DNA of 64,000 bases from Paenalkalicoccus suaedae (GTDB lineage: Bacteria > Bacillota > Bacilli > Bacillales > Salisediminibacteriaceae), in contig NZ_CP041372.2 in the NCBI RefSeq assembly GCF_006965545.2, forward strand, positions 1,054,001 to 1,118,000, given 5' to 3'. Positions within the stretch are counted from its first letter, which is position 1, and the number at the start of each line of letters is the position of its first letter. The translations under genes and the position numbers were made by a program. Under the pieces are notes generated by a model, which saw only the letters and a program-made list of their open reading frames with translations, was not told where the DNA came from and ran no database searches. Shown in pieces: positions 53,472-60,817 of this stretch.

Positions 53472-53792
53472 ATGCAAGCAGAGCAAAAAATGCAAGAAGT
53501 CGTGACTAAAATGAATACGAACCCTGAGCATATTCAGGATTTAACTTACACGTACGAATTTCGCTTAACGGATAGCGGAGTGCGTCAGCTGCACATTGAA
53601 AATGGCAAGGCTGAACTAACAGAACCAACTAGAGAGCCTAAACTAGTTATTGAAATCTCAGATGAGAACTTCGTGAAGATGGCGAATGATGATCTGAATC
53701 CTACGACAGCCTATATGACTGGCAAGCTAAAAATCAAAGGAGAGATCGGCCATGCCCTTAAATTCTCCCAGCTATTAAAAAAATATCAGTAA
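53472..53792 (+). CDS. SCP2 sterol-carrier domain protein
   Basis: The 106-residue protein is a single SCP2-type domain: YTYEFRLTDSGVRQLHIENG, then KLVIEISDENFVKMANDDLNP and the final TGKLKIKGEIGHALKFSQLL helix. Such domains bind fatty acyl-CoA or other lipids in a hydrophobic tunnel. The FadR-type operator in front argues that it belongs to the fatty acid degradation regulon. AGGAGGCC precedes ATG 53472. It is monocistronic. Confidence 0.9.
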   Translation: MQAEQKMQEVVTKMNTNPEHIQDLTYTYEFRLTDSGVRQLHIENGKAELTEPTREPKLVIEISDENFVKMANDDLNPTTAYMTGKLKIKGEIGHALKFSQLLKKYQ

Positions 53793-53796
53793 ACGC

Positions 53797-53830
53797 AAAA
53801 AGGGCTGTTCAATATTGCATTGAGCAGCCC
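53797..53830 (-). terminator. Terminator of the 44-residue gene
   Basis: GGGCTGTTCAAT (53802-53813) pairs with ATTGAGCAGCCC (53819-53830). On the minus strand it is followed by TTTTT, so it terminates the small minus-strand gene and may also slow SCP2 transcripts. Confidence 0.82.
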
Positions 53831-53861
53831 GAGCATTTAAGGGAAGAAAAAAACACGAATA

Positions 53862-53996
53862 TTAATTAGCAGAATGCTGTTCGTGTCTTTCTTCTAATTT
53901 TTCTTCGATCTGGTCAATAGCCTGTGGATCTGCTAAAATCTCCTGCTTGTTCTGCTGAACCAGTTCTTCGAAACTTTTACGATTTGCTTTACGCAT
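53862..53996 (-). CDS. small basic/acidic protein, Fur-regulated FbpB-like
   Basis: A 44-residue product beginning MRKANRKSFEELVQQNKQEI and continuing with ADPQAIDQIEEKLEERH. The order of a basic start, the F-EELV-NK-EIL core and DPxxIxxIE matches the FbpB-type small proteins of bacilli, which work with the FsrA sRNA in iron sparing. A minus-strand TATAAT lies at 54031-54036 and a matching terminator follows the gene. The AT-rich stretch 54010-54030 may hide a Fur box, but no convincing match was found. Ribosome binding is through AAAGGGTGAAGC upstream. Confidence 0.72.
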   Translation of the reverse strand: MRKANRKSFEELVQQNKQEILADPQAIDQIEEKLEERHEQHSAN

Positions 53997-54108
53997 GCAA
54001 GCTTCACCCTTTAATCATAATTTTCTAACAATTATAGTATACTACTAATTCTATCGAAATATACACGAAATTGTGACAAAATTTCGACTACAGAAAGGGG
54101 TTTCATGA

Positions 54109-55074
54109 ATGGCAGTGTCAACAGCGTTAAAAAACATCCATAAAATCACTATTCCGACACCATTTGCTGTAGGTCCAGTCAATGTATATGTTCTTACAGG
54201 TGACAAACATATATTGGTAGATACGGGACCAGCAACGAAGGAAGCGGAAGAGGTCTTACGTCATGGACTTCAGCAACTACAGCTAACTCCGGAGGATATT
54301 CACACTGTCGTTACCACTCACCATCATCCTGATCATGTCGGACTCGTTCATCTATTCAAGGACGCTGAAATCATTGGGCACGAAAAGATGCAGCCTTGGC
54401 TTGTAAAGGATCAAGCATTTTTTGACCAAATATACGCTTTCTTCCGCCCTTTTTTCGCCCAAAATGGCGTCCCTGAAGAGCTAGTTAATCAGATGGTCAC
54501 GACTCATCAGGCCTATCTGACCTATACCGAAAAAACATCCCTCACACGAACAGTCAGAGAGGGCGACCGCATTGGTGACTATACGGTACTAGAGACTCCT
54601 GGGCACGCACAAACGCACATTTCACTCCTGTCTAAGGATGGCACCCTCATAGCCGGTGATCACCTTATCGCGCATATATCATCAAATGCTATTATTGAAG
54701 CCCCTTATTCTTCGGGCGAAAATCGTGCTAAAACGCTCCTTCAATATCGTGACGCCCTGCTTAAAATTAAAGATGTATCTTGTGTGTTACCAGGTCACGG
54801 TGAACAAATAGACGATCCTACGATCCTCATTCAGGAGCGAATCAAGCAGCAGGACGAGAAGGCTATCATGTTTTTAGATAAACTAGGAGACAGCGAACTA
54901 TCTATTTTTGAGTTGACGAAGCTAGTATATAAGCGACTCGTTGATAAACAACCAGACTTAACGTTTTCTGAAACACTTGGGCACGTCGAGCTTTTAGAGG
55001 AACAAGGGCTCGTTGAGTTCAAAAAGGATAACGAAGGCATTATTCGATATAAAAAAGCTAAGGCACAAAATTAG
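54109..55074 (+). CDS. MBL-fold metallo-hydrolase
   Basis: The 321-residue protein has the metal motif TTHHHPDHVG (residues 69-78), with further ligands at TPGHAQTHIS (near 166), AGDHLIAHIS (near 184) and LPGHGEQI (near 230). After the catalytic domain a C-terminal winged-helix module (about 245-321) is present, as in many Bacillus MBL hydrolases. Thioesters, lactones and glyoxalase-type substrates are all possible. A role in detoxification or acyl chemistry is likely, but the substrate is unknown. AAGGGG precedes ATG 54109. Confidence 0.9.
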   Translation: MAVSTALKNIHKITIPTPFAVGPVNVYVLTGDKHILVDTGPATKEAEEVLRHGLQQLQLTPEDIHTVVTTHHHPDHVGLVHLFKDAEIIGHEKMQPWLVKDQAFFDQIYAFFRPFFAQNGVPEELVNQMVTTHQAYLTYTEKTSLTRTVREGDRIGDYTVLETPGHAQTHISLLSKDGTLIAGDHLIAHISSNAIIEAPYSSGENRAKTLLQYRDALLKIKDVSCVLPGHGEQIDDPTILIQERIKQQDEKAIMFLDKLGDSELSIFELTKLVYKRLVDKQPDLTFSETLGHVELLEEQGLVEFKKDNEGIIRYKKAKAQN

Positions 55075-55087
55075 CCCTAGCTTTTTA
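55052..55087. terminator. Bidirectional terminator overlapping the MBL stop region
   Basis: AAAAAGCTAAGGC pairs with GCCCTAGCTTTTT with one mismatch. The hairpin includes the last codons of the MBL gene and also closes the convergent BCCT gene. Confidence 0.75.
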
Positions 55088-55092
55088 TACAT

Positions 55093-56613
55093 TTATTTCT
55101 TTGTAGGGAATTGCTCGTGGTAAAGCTCTTTTGCTACTCGTGGCGCTAACCATAATGTAGGTAGTAGCAAAATAGACACAGGAACGGCAGTTGCTACAAT
55201 AAAGGATTGTAACGCGTCTACACTGCTTTCTCCGATGAAAAGAAGGATCGATGCAACAGCACCCATAAGGAGCGCCCAAAAAACGCGTAACGCTTTTTTA
55301 GGGGTCTCATTACCAGTGATAGCAACTGCGATCGTATAGCTCATCGAGTCAGCCGTCGTGGATACGAAGATAACCGTAATAAACAAGAACGCAAGTGCCA
55401 TAAAGGTACCCATTGGCATTTGTGTCATGATTGCGATCATGGATGCAGGTAATCCGTCAGCATTTAATGGATCCGAGATAACACCTGGATTTTGTAACTC
55501 GAAGTAAATACCTGAACCACCAACAATCGTGAACCAGAAATTTGTTACGATTGGCGCGATTACCGCAATTGCAATAACGAGCTCTCGTAGCGTCCTTCCC
55601 CGAGAAATTCGCGCAATAAACGTAGCCATAATCGGACCGAAACCAATAAACCAACCCCAGAAGAATAATGTCCAAAACGAGAGCCAGACAGTATCTCCTC
55701 TGTATAAGCTAATTGGTAAGAGGTCACGCATGTAAACCCCCATCGAATTAATAAATTGGTCAATAATAAATCGACCTGGTCCAATCAGCAACACAACAGC
55801 CATTAATACAAGTGTTAAAACAATATTCCATCTGCTTAAAAACTGAATTCCGCGATGGAGTCCTGTAAGCGCAGAGATAGAGGCAATTGTAATTAATCCA
55901 ACTACGATGAGTATCTGCGTGACAATTGTGTTTGGAATTCCAAACAACGTGTTTAAGCCGTATGCGGCCTGTAATCCTAAAAATCCGATAGGTCCAATTG
56001 TCCCAGCTGCTACAGCAATAATGGAAAATGCATCGGCAGCAGTACCAATTATGCTATTCTTTGCGATTTTTTCTCCAAAAATAGGGTATAGTAGCGTACG
56101 AGGTTTAAGAGGCATCCCTCTATGGTAATGTCCATACATAAGGATAATGCCAGCAAGTGTACCAAGTATCGCCCAGCCGAGGAATCCCCAGTCAAGGTAA
56201 GACTGCGCCAAAGCTGGTATTACAGCTGCTTCCGTGCCTGGCTCGGCATCGTACATTGGAGGTGTATCTAAAAAGTGATACACGGGCTCCGCAGCCGCCC
56301 AAAAAACGCCACCTCCTGCGAGTAATGTACACATGATGATCGAGATCCACTTAAACGTACTAAATTCGGGTGAATCTTTTTTACCTAACTTAATATTGCC
56401 GTATTTAGAAAATGCCAAAACCATTGCGATAACAAACGTAAGTAACATTAATACTTGCCAGAATGCACCAAAGTAATCAGCTGATAACACAAAAGTGACA
56501 TCAACGAATTCTCTTACTGCTTCTGCATTTATTAATGACGCCAGAACGAACAGCACGAGGAGACCTCCGCTTATAATCGTAACTGGCCAATCAATTTTAT
56601 GAGAAGTGTTCAC
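55093..56613 (-). CDS. BCCT family transporter
   Basis: The 506-residue carrier has 12 hydrophobic segments and the family signature WTLFFWGWFIGFGP near residue 310, and VFWAAAEPVYHF near 112. It resembles betaine/choline/carnitine carriers such as OpuD. The helix-3 motif is AGGG rather than GMGIG as in BetP and OpuD, so the substrate may differ from glycine betaine. GTG 56613 follows AGGAGGTAGAA; the TTG at 56640 would extend it past that site. It lies alone and may be osmotically controlled. Confidence 0.88.
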   Translation of the reverse strand: MNTSHKIDWPVTIISGGLLVLFVLASLINAEAVREFVDVTFVLSADYFGAFWQVLMLLTFVIAMVLAFSKYGNIKLGKKDSPEFSTFKWISIIMCTLLAGGGVFWAAAEPVYHFLDTPPMYDAEPGTEAAVIPALAQSYLDWGFLGWAILGTLAGIILMYGHYHRGMPLKPRTLLYPIFGEKIAKNSIIGTAADAFSIIAVAAGTIGPIGFLGLQAAYGLNTLFGIPNTIVTQILIVVGLITIASISALTGLHRGIQFLSRWNIVLTLVLMAVVLLIGPGRFIIDQFINSMGVYMRDLLPISLYRGDTVWLSFWTLFFWGWFIGFGPIMATFIARISRGRTLRELVIAIAVIAPIVTNFWFTIVGGSGIYFELQNPGVISDPLNADGLPASMIAIMTQMPMGTFMALAFLFITVIFVSTTADSMSYTIAVAITGNETPKKALRVFWALLMGAVASILLFIGESSVDALQSFIVATAVPVSILLLPTLWLAPRVAKELYHEQFPTKK

Positions 56614-56818
56614 TTCTACCTCCTGTAAATAGTTAATCAAGTGTGTCGAGTGATGTCGACTAGCACAAGTATTAGATTATACTAAATGTACGAAAAATAG
56701 AAAGGGATTTACTCGTATTCCAAAAAGTCAGACTAGCGTCACGTAAAAATTTGGCTGTTTTTTCCGATTATTGATACACTACAATGTAGATACGAATAGA
56801 AATGGAGGCTTACAAGCT

Positions 56819-57262
56819 ATGAGTAGTGCAAAATGGATTATTGGTGGAACTGTAGCAGGAATTATTGGAGGAGCCATGTATCTTTCAAAAAATAAAGGTA
56901 CATCTCACGAAGGGTATGTAGACCCTAATCAACCTCAACCGAAAAAGGTGATTCAAGCTTTTGCTGAAAACCGCGAGACAGTCGTAGAGAAACTACGTGA
57001 ATCAGGCTCTCGTTTATCCACAATCTTCGACCGCGCGTCCGACGACGTAAAAGAAATGGTACAGGCTGGTCAAAAAATGCGCTATCACCTAGATGATGTG
57101 ATGGACGTATTAAAAGACGTTAACTCTGAGTGGAAGAACTTTATCGATGAGAATGTCGAAAAGCCAAAGCGAATCGGGGAGAGTAACGTAGAAATTAACC
57201 ACGTTCCAGATCAGCCACCGCTATCTGAACAGCTAGATCTAGACGAAAAAGATAAGCTATAA
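56819..57262 (+). CDS. YtxH-like stress protein
   Basis: The 147-residue protein has a single N-terminal membrane segment (IIGGTVAGIIGGAMYLSKNKG, residues 6-26), followed by a charged helical region with repeated hydrophobic heptads (VVEKLRESGSRLSTIFDRAS, then VKEMVQAGQKMRYHLDDVMD) and an acidic tail. This is the layout of YtxH/YtxG-like general stress proteins, of unknown function. ATG 56819 follows GGAGG with an 11-base gap. A terminator follows. Confidence 0.72.
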   Translation: MSSAKWIIGGTVAGIIGGAMYLSKNKGTSHEGYVDPNQPQPKKVIQAFAENRETVVEKLRESGSRLSTIFDRASDDVKEMVQAGQKMRYHLDDVMDVLKDVNSEWKNFIDENVEKPKRIGESNVEINHVPDQPPLSEQLDLDEKDKL

Positions 57263-57297
57263 AACAAAAGCAGCTCTGCTGAGCTGTTTTTTGTTTT
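57262..57297 (+). terminator. Terminator of the YtxH-like gene
   Basis: CAGCTC (57271-57276) pairs with GAGCTG (57281-57286) and a T run follows. The flanks AAAACAAAA and TTTTGTTTT extend the arms, so it can act on either strand. Confidence 0.85.
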
Positions 57298-57455
57298 AGT
57301 TGGAGAAGGTAAAAAAAACTTAGTTGGTGCAAGTGATCAGTCTCAAGTAAATCTAATCTGATGCAGATACATACGTCATAGAAGCAGCTCTAAGTGACTC
57401 AATCATCCGTCATATTGAAGCGATCTGGCTCTAATGTAGTGATAATTTCTTCGGT

Positions 57456-57664
57456 TTGACGCAAACCAATAAGCTTGACGCAAACGAATGCTCAAGTGAA
57501 GCAACGGATCACTTGTTTGAAGCATACGAATGGCAAGTTGAAGTAAACAGATCGCCTTTTGACGCAAAGCTATTTGAACCGACGCATACGAAGACCTAAT
57601 TGACGCACTTCCTCTTTGATTTGATGCAAACAGAATTCAAAGTGAAGCAAACAAAATGCCCAAC
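57456..57664. repeat. ten ~21-bp tandem monomers, GACGCAAACGAA-type family
   Basis: Monomers start at about 57456, 57475, 57497, 57517, 57538, 57560, 57581, 57601, 57622 and 57643, so the average pitch is 21 bp (19-22). The shared core is TTGACGCAAACGAA or TTGAAGCATACGAA. This family is unrelated in sequence to the CGCG and GGATAA types. Decayed copies may lie at 26388-26520. Confidence 0.82.
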
Positions 57665-57900
57665 ACAATCAACCATCACTTTAAAGCATTCAACGATAAA
57701 CCAGCACGTCAATTGTCGCTTACTTCCATCAAAGAAAACCTGTTCTCAAAAGTAAGTGTTCCACAATCACTTTTTAAATCAAACGCAGAGCTGGCAGACC
57801 CGAAGGACATTCGGAGACAATCCATGGAGTTGGAGGTTTTGGAGATCCCACAGGAGGCGACCTTTGCCTCCGAGGAAGCTCCAAGGCAGACCCCATTGAT

Positions 57901-57996
57901 GTCGTAGAGTGTCTGGAGGGCTGACGGCTTGGAGTGACTGATTTTCCTTTAACGTCGTAGAGTGTCCGGAGGGCTGACAGCTCGGAGAGCAGATTT
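57901..57996. repeat. direct repeat with 53-bp spacing
   Basis: GTCGTAGAGTGTCTGGAGGG (57901) and GTCGTAGAGTGTCCGGAGGG (57954) begin two copies that agree over about 43 bases, continuing with CTGACRGCTYGGAG. It is GC-richer than its surroundings. Confidence 0.75.
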
Positions 57997-58202
57997 AAAC
58001 TGTTTGGTACTTTAGCAATTAAAGCTCGAAGGCTGAAGCACGTGAAAGAAACTAGTTAGCACTTAATCAATCTAGCTCAAAGAGCTAGGCACAAAACTAG
58101 CTAGAACTAATTCAACACCATCTCGACAAAAAAACCAGTTTTAACAACCGCATTCTAGGAAACAAGAAACCTACACCATTTTTTTAGGAGGGGATACTCG
58201 TT

Positions 58203-58997
58203 ATGACATTAACAGAAGAAATCCACAAGCTAAGAGAATTAGAGTGCTCGGAAGGAAAGTGCGTACTATCTGTATACTTAAACACGGATCCAGCTAATCC
58301 AGACCAGCAAAAAGGGGAATGGAAGATCCGACTTAAAAATGGACTAAAACGATTAGAAGAATATATCGAGGCTTCTGGTGAAACAGAAGAGCTTAAAAGC
58401 TATAAAAAGCTACGTAAAAAAGTAGACGACGAAATTAATGGCAATCGAACAAATTTAACAAAAAGCGTTGTGATTTTTGCTTCAGACGAAGAGGATTTAT
58501 GGTCCGTTCACTACTTGCCAATTGCTGTCGAGACTGATTTCCAATGGGAAAAGACAGCGCAAGTGGACCAGCTTGAGATGCTTGAGAAGCATTACCCACT
58601 AGCTGGGATTGTACTACCGAATATGGATGAAGTGAAGATTATTGAAACGTCGCTTGGAGAAATAAACAACGAGTGGACGTATACGTTTGATTCCGGTAAA
58701 GAAGAGTGGTCACTTAGTGACGGCATGGCTTCAGGCGATCGTATTGCTTCAGGAGCAACGCACGTAGATAAATTCCAACAACGATTCGAAGAGAATCTTC
58801 AGCGTTTCTATAAAGAAATGGCGACAAAAGTTGAGAATTTAAAGAAGAAGCAAAACTGGGAAGAGATTCACCTTGTAGGCGAAGCCGAAATGGTGCGCAA
58901 CTTTGAGAGTGGGCTTCGAAAAGAAGTTGCTAGCCGAGTAGAGAAAAACTTAAATAAAGCAAGTGCAACTAAAGTACTTGATGAAGTATTTTCTTAA
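58203..58997 (+). CDS. VLRF1-type aeRF1-like release-factor-family protein
   Basis: The 264-residue protein begins MTLTEEIHKLRELECSEGKC and continues CVLSVYLNTDPANPDQQKGEWKIRLK, a form I associate with the bacterial VLRF1/aeRF1-type family in bacilli. Archaeo-eukaryotic release-factor-like proteins are proposed to act on ribosomes or tRNA during stress. The GGQ motif of classical factors is not present; the DGMASGDRIASGATHVDKF region lies near residue 175. TAGGAGGGG precedes ATG 58203. It is monocistronic and downstream of the repeat-rich region. The role here is not shown. Confidence 0.75.
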   Translation: MTLTEEIHKLRELECSEGKCVLSVYLNTDPANPDQQKGEWKIRLKNGLKRLEEYIEASGETEELKSYKKLRKKVDDEINGNRTNLTKSVVIFASDEEDLWSVHYLPIAVETDFQWEKTAQVDQLEMLEKHYPLAGIVLPNMDEVKIIETSLGEINNEWTYTFDSGKEEWSLSDGMASGDRIASGATHVDKFQQRFEENLQRFYKEMATKVENLKKKQNWEEIHLVGEAEMVRNFESGLRKEVASRVEKNLNKASATKVLDEVFS

Positions 58998-59002
58998 CAC
59001 AA

Positions 59003-59038
59003 AGACCTGGACAGTATCGCTGTCCAGGTCTCTTTTTT
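59003..59038 (+). terminator. Terminator of the release-factor-like gene
   Basis: AGACCTGGACAG (59003-59014) pairs perfectly with CTGTCCAGGTCT (59020-59031), and TTTTTT follows. It touches the stop codon of the convergent MFS gene. Confidence 0.93.
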
Positions 59039-60233
59039 AGCTAGCCTTCGCATAACTGACGGCTTGATTGGATTTTCTGTGAAAAAAGATTCCGGCGATT
59101 AATGTTGAGGCAAGCATAAAGCTGATGGAATAGTACAGCGCGCCATCCCCAATTATCTCAATTAAGAAGCCACCGACGATTGGTCCGATCATGCTACCTA
59201 ACGCGAACAGAACCGCGGTCATCACGTTACCTGTCGGTAAGAGGTTTGCTGGCACGAGATCGGCTAAATACGCAATTCCGAGTGAAAAGAGGGACCCTAA
59301 AAGCATTCCGGCGAGTACGAAGCCAGTGAGTAATAAAGCTTGGTTTTGTTCGATAAATGGCATGACCATGAAGATGACTAGGCCAAATGCTAAAAGACCA
59401 AGCAACACTCTACTTCGACCAACGCGGTCACTTAACATTCCTAAAGGAAGCTGTGTAATCAGGCTTCCAAATACAAATCCAGGTAATAAATAAGCAGTGG
59501 TGAACGAAAGGTCTAGTCCCATACGAATGGAGTAGACAGGGAAATTCCCGTGAATAGATGCTTCTAAATAACCGAATACGAATCCAGGAAGAAGAGCAAA
59601 CCATGCAAGCTTAATGACCTGCTTGTAACGCCCAAATGTGCCAAGCTTGGAGGCAGTTTCGATTTCACGCTCTGGCCATTCGTTACGAATGAAGAGCATA
59701 AGTATAAAGGCAAATGCACTGACTGATGCAGCGATTATAAATGGTAGATATTCATTGATCTCTAAAAACTGCGCCATCATTGGTCCAAGCCCAAAGCCCA
59801 GTCCAAATGATAAACCATATAAAGATAGCTGTCTGCCTCGCTTTTTTGGATCTGCTGTCGTACTTATCCACACCTGCGTAGAGAAGTGAATGAGATTATC
59901 CGCTACCCCGACGATCATCCGAAGGATAAACCATAGCCAAAAGATTTGCCAAACTGGGAAAAAGAGTAACGCGACCGTTACAATTATAAGTCCGACTAAA
60001 ATGACGGGCTTATAGCCAAATTTCCTCACTGGCTGTTCAATAAAAGGTGAAACGAGAATAATTCCGATATAAAGTGCGGCAGCATTTAATCCATTGGCTG
60101 CTGACGAAACTCCAGTACCCTCCAGCATAATCGCAAGCACTGGTAAAAGCATCCCTTGCGAGAACCCTGCAATTAAAACCATAAAAACGAGTACCCAATA
60201 GCGAAAAATAGGGTTGTTTTGTTTAGTTGACAT
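59037..60233 (-). CDS. MFS family transporter
   Basis: The 398-residue carrier has 12 hydrophobic segments. The loop after helix 2 reads EQPVRKFGYKPVILVG, the second-half equivalent is LGMLSDRVGRSRVLLG near residue 268, and DPKKRGRQLSLYGLSFGLG is near 128. These match drug-type (DHA1) antiporters. ATG 60233 follows GGAGGAATACATC; the longer frame overlaps this site. The substrate is unknown; the OsmC gene diverges from it. Confidence 0.88.
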   Translation of the reverse strand: MSTKQNNPIFRYWVLVFMVLIAGFSQGMLLPVLAIMLEGTGVSSAANGLNAAALYIGIILVSPFIEQPVRKFGYKPVILVGLIIVTVALLFFPVWQIFWLWFILRMIVGVADNLIHFSTQVWISTTADPKKRGRQLSLYGLSFGLGFGLGPMMAQFLEINEYLPFIIAASVSAFAFILMLFIRNEWPEREIETASKLGTFGRYKQVIKLAWFALLPGFVFGYLEASIHGNFPVYSIRMGLDLSFTTAYLLPGFVFGSLITQLPLGMLSDRVGRSRVLLGLLAFGLVIFMVMPFIEQNQALLLTGFVLAGMLLGSLFSLGIAYLADLVPANLLPTGNVMTAVLFALGSMIGPIVGGFLIEIIGDGALYYSISFMLASTLIAGIFFHRKSNQAVSYAKAS

Positions 60234-60368
60234 GATGTATTCCTCCACATTGACCTAAGCGTTATCCTATTTCATTGTAGCCTCCTAAAAATGGAATGCA
60301 AGAAATTCTTTTTAAGTGACGAATGCCGGACTCATTTTGTACAATAGAAGAGATTGGAGATGATAGAA

Positions 60369-60749
60369 ATGAATTTTACTTGGAATGGTGAAGCGTTCGA
60401 AGGAGAATTTAACTACGGTAATTTAACAGTGTCAGGCGACGAAACAAAAGGCTTTCGACCATTTCAACTAATGGTAAGCTCCATTGCCGTGTGCAGTGCA
60501 TCTGTTTTACGACAGGTTTTAGAAAAGCAGCGCATGACAGTGACAGAGCTTTCCGTTGACGCAGACGTCACTCGAGATGAGTCTAAAGCCAACAGAATCT
60601 CTGCTATTGCCCTACACTATACGATTAAAGGCGAGGAATTAAATGCTGACAAGGTCGAGAAGGCAGTCAAGGTAGCGGCAAAAAATTGTCCGATGGCGCA
60701 AACCGTCGAGGGAGTTGTCGAGCTAACAGAAACGTTTGAAATTGTGTAG
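60369..60749 (+). CDS. OsmC family peroxiredoxin-like protein
   Basis: A 126-residue protein with the two redox cysteines of the OsmC/Ohr family at AVCSASVLRQVL (Cys42) and NCPMAQTVEG (Cys107). These thiol peroxidases remove organic hydroperoxides, and many OsmC relatives are induced by osmotic or oxidative stress. The short RPFQLMVSSIAVCS start is the YhfA-like branch. ATG 60369 follows TTGGAG by nine bases; the TTG 60354 lies inside that signal. A MATE gene follows after a hairpin. Confidence 0.9.
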   Translation: MNFTWNGEAFEGEFNYGNLTVSGDETKGFRPFQLMVSSIAVCSASVLRQVLEKQRMTVTELSVDADVTRDESKANRISAIALHYTIKGEELNADKVEKAVKVAAKNCPMAQTVEGVVELTETFEIV

Positions 60750-60754
60750 TGCAT

Positions 60755-60786
60755 GAAGAGCCCGGCTAAATGGTCGGGCTCTTCTT
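60755..60786 (+). terminator. Probable terminator between OsmC and MATE genes
   Basis: GAAGAGCCCG pairs perfectly with CGGGCTCTTC, with an inner GC pair, around a short loop. The T run after it is weak (TTCC), so some readthrough to the MATE gene is possible. Confidence 0.7.
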
Positions 60787-60817
60787 CCATCAGCTACATT
60801 ATAGAGGAGGCAGGACA

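Larger units (their letters stand above)
57298..58202. other. repeat-rich intergenic region before the release-factor-like gene
   Basis: This 900-base stretch has no convincing gene. It contains the ten-monomer array at 57456-57664, then GC-richer sequence (57790-57900) with words like GGAGG and GCCTCC, and a 53-bp direct repeat (GTCGTAGAGTGT at 57901 and 57954). From about 58020 on there are repeated CTAG words (ACTAGTT, CTAGCTC, ACTAGCTAG). The 83-residue frame at 57656-57907 has no ribosome binding site and starts inside the array. Confidence 0.6.

Noticed and set aside
54010-54030. Fur box before the Fbp-like gene
   Set aside because: The AT-rich stretch has only a poor match to the TGATAAT-N-ATTATCA core, not enough to call.
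57656-57907. 83-residue plus-strand frame
   Set aside because: Starts inside the GACGCAAACGA array, has no ribosome binding site and passes into the direct-repeat region.
60770-60817. N-terminal extension of the second MATE gene
   Set aside because: The extension lies across the hairpin after the OsmC gene; GTG 60818 has AGAGGAGG in front.
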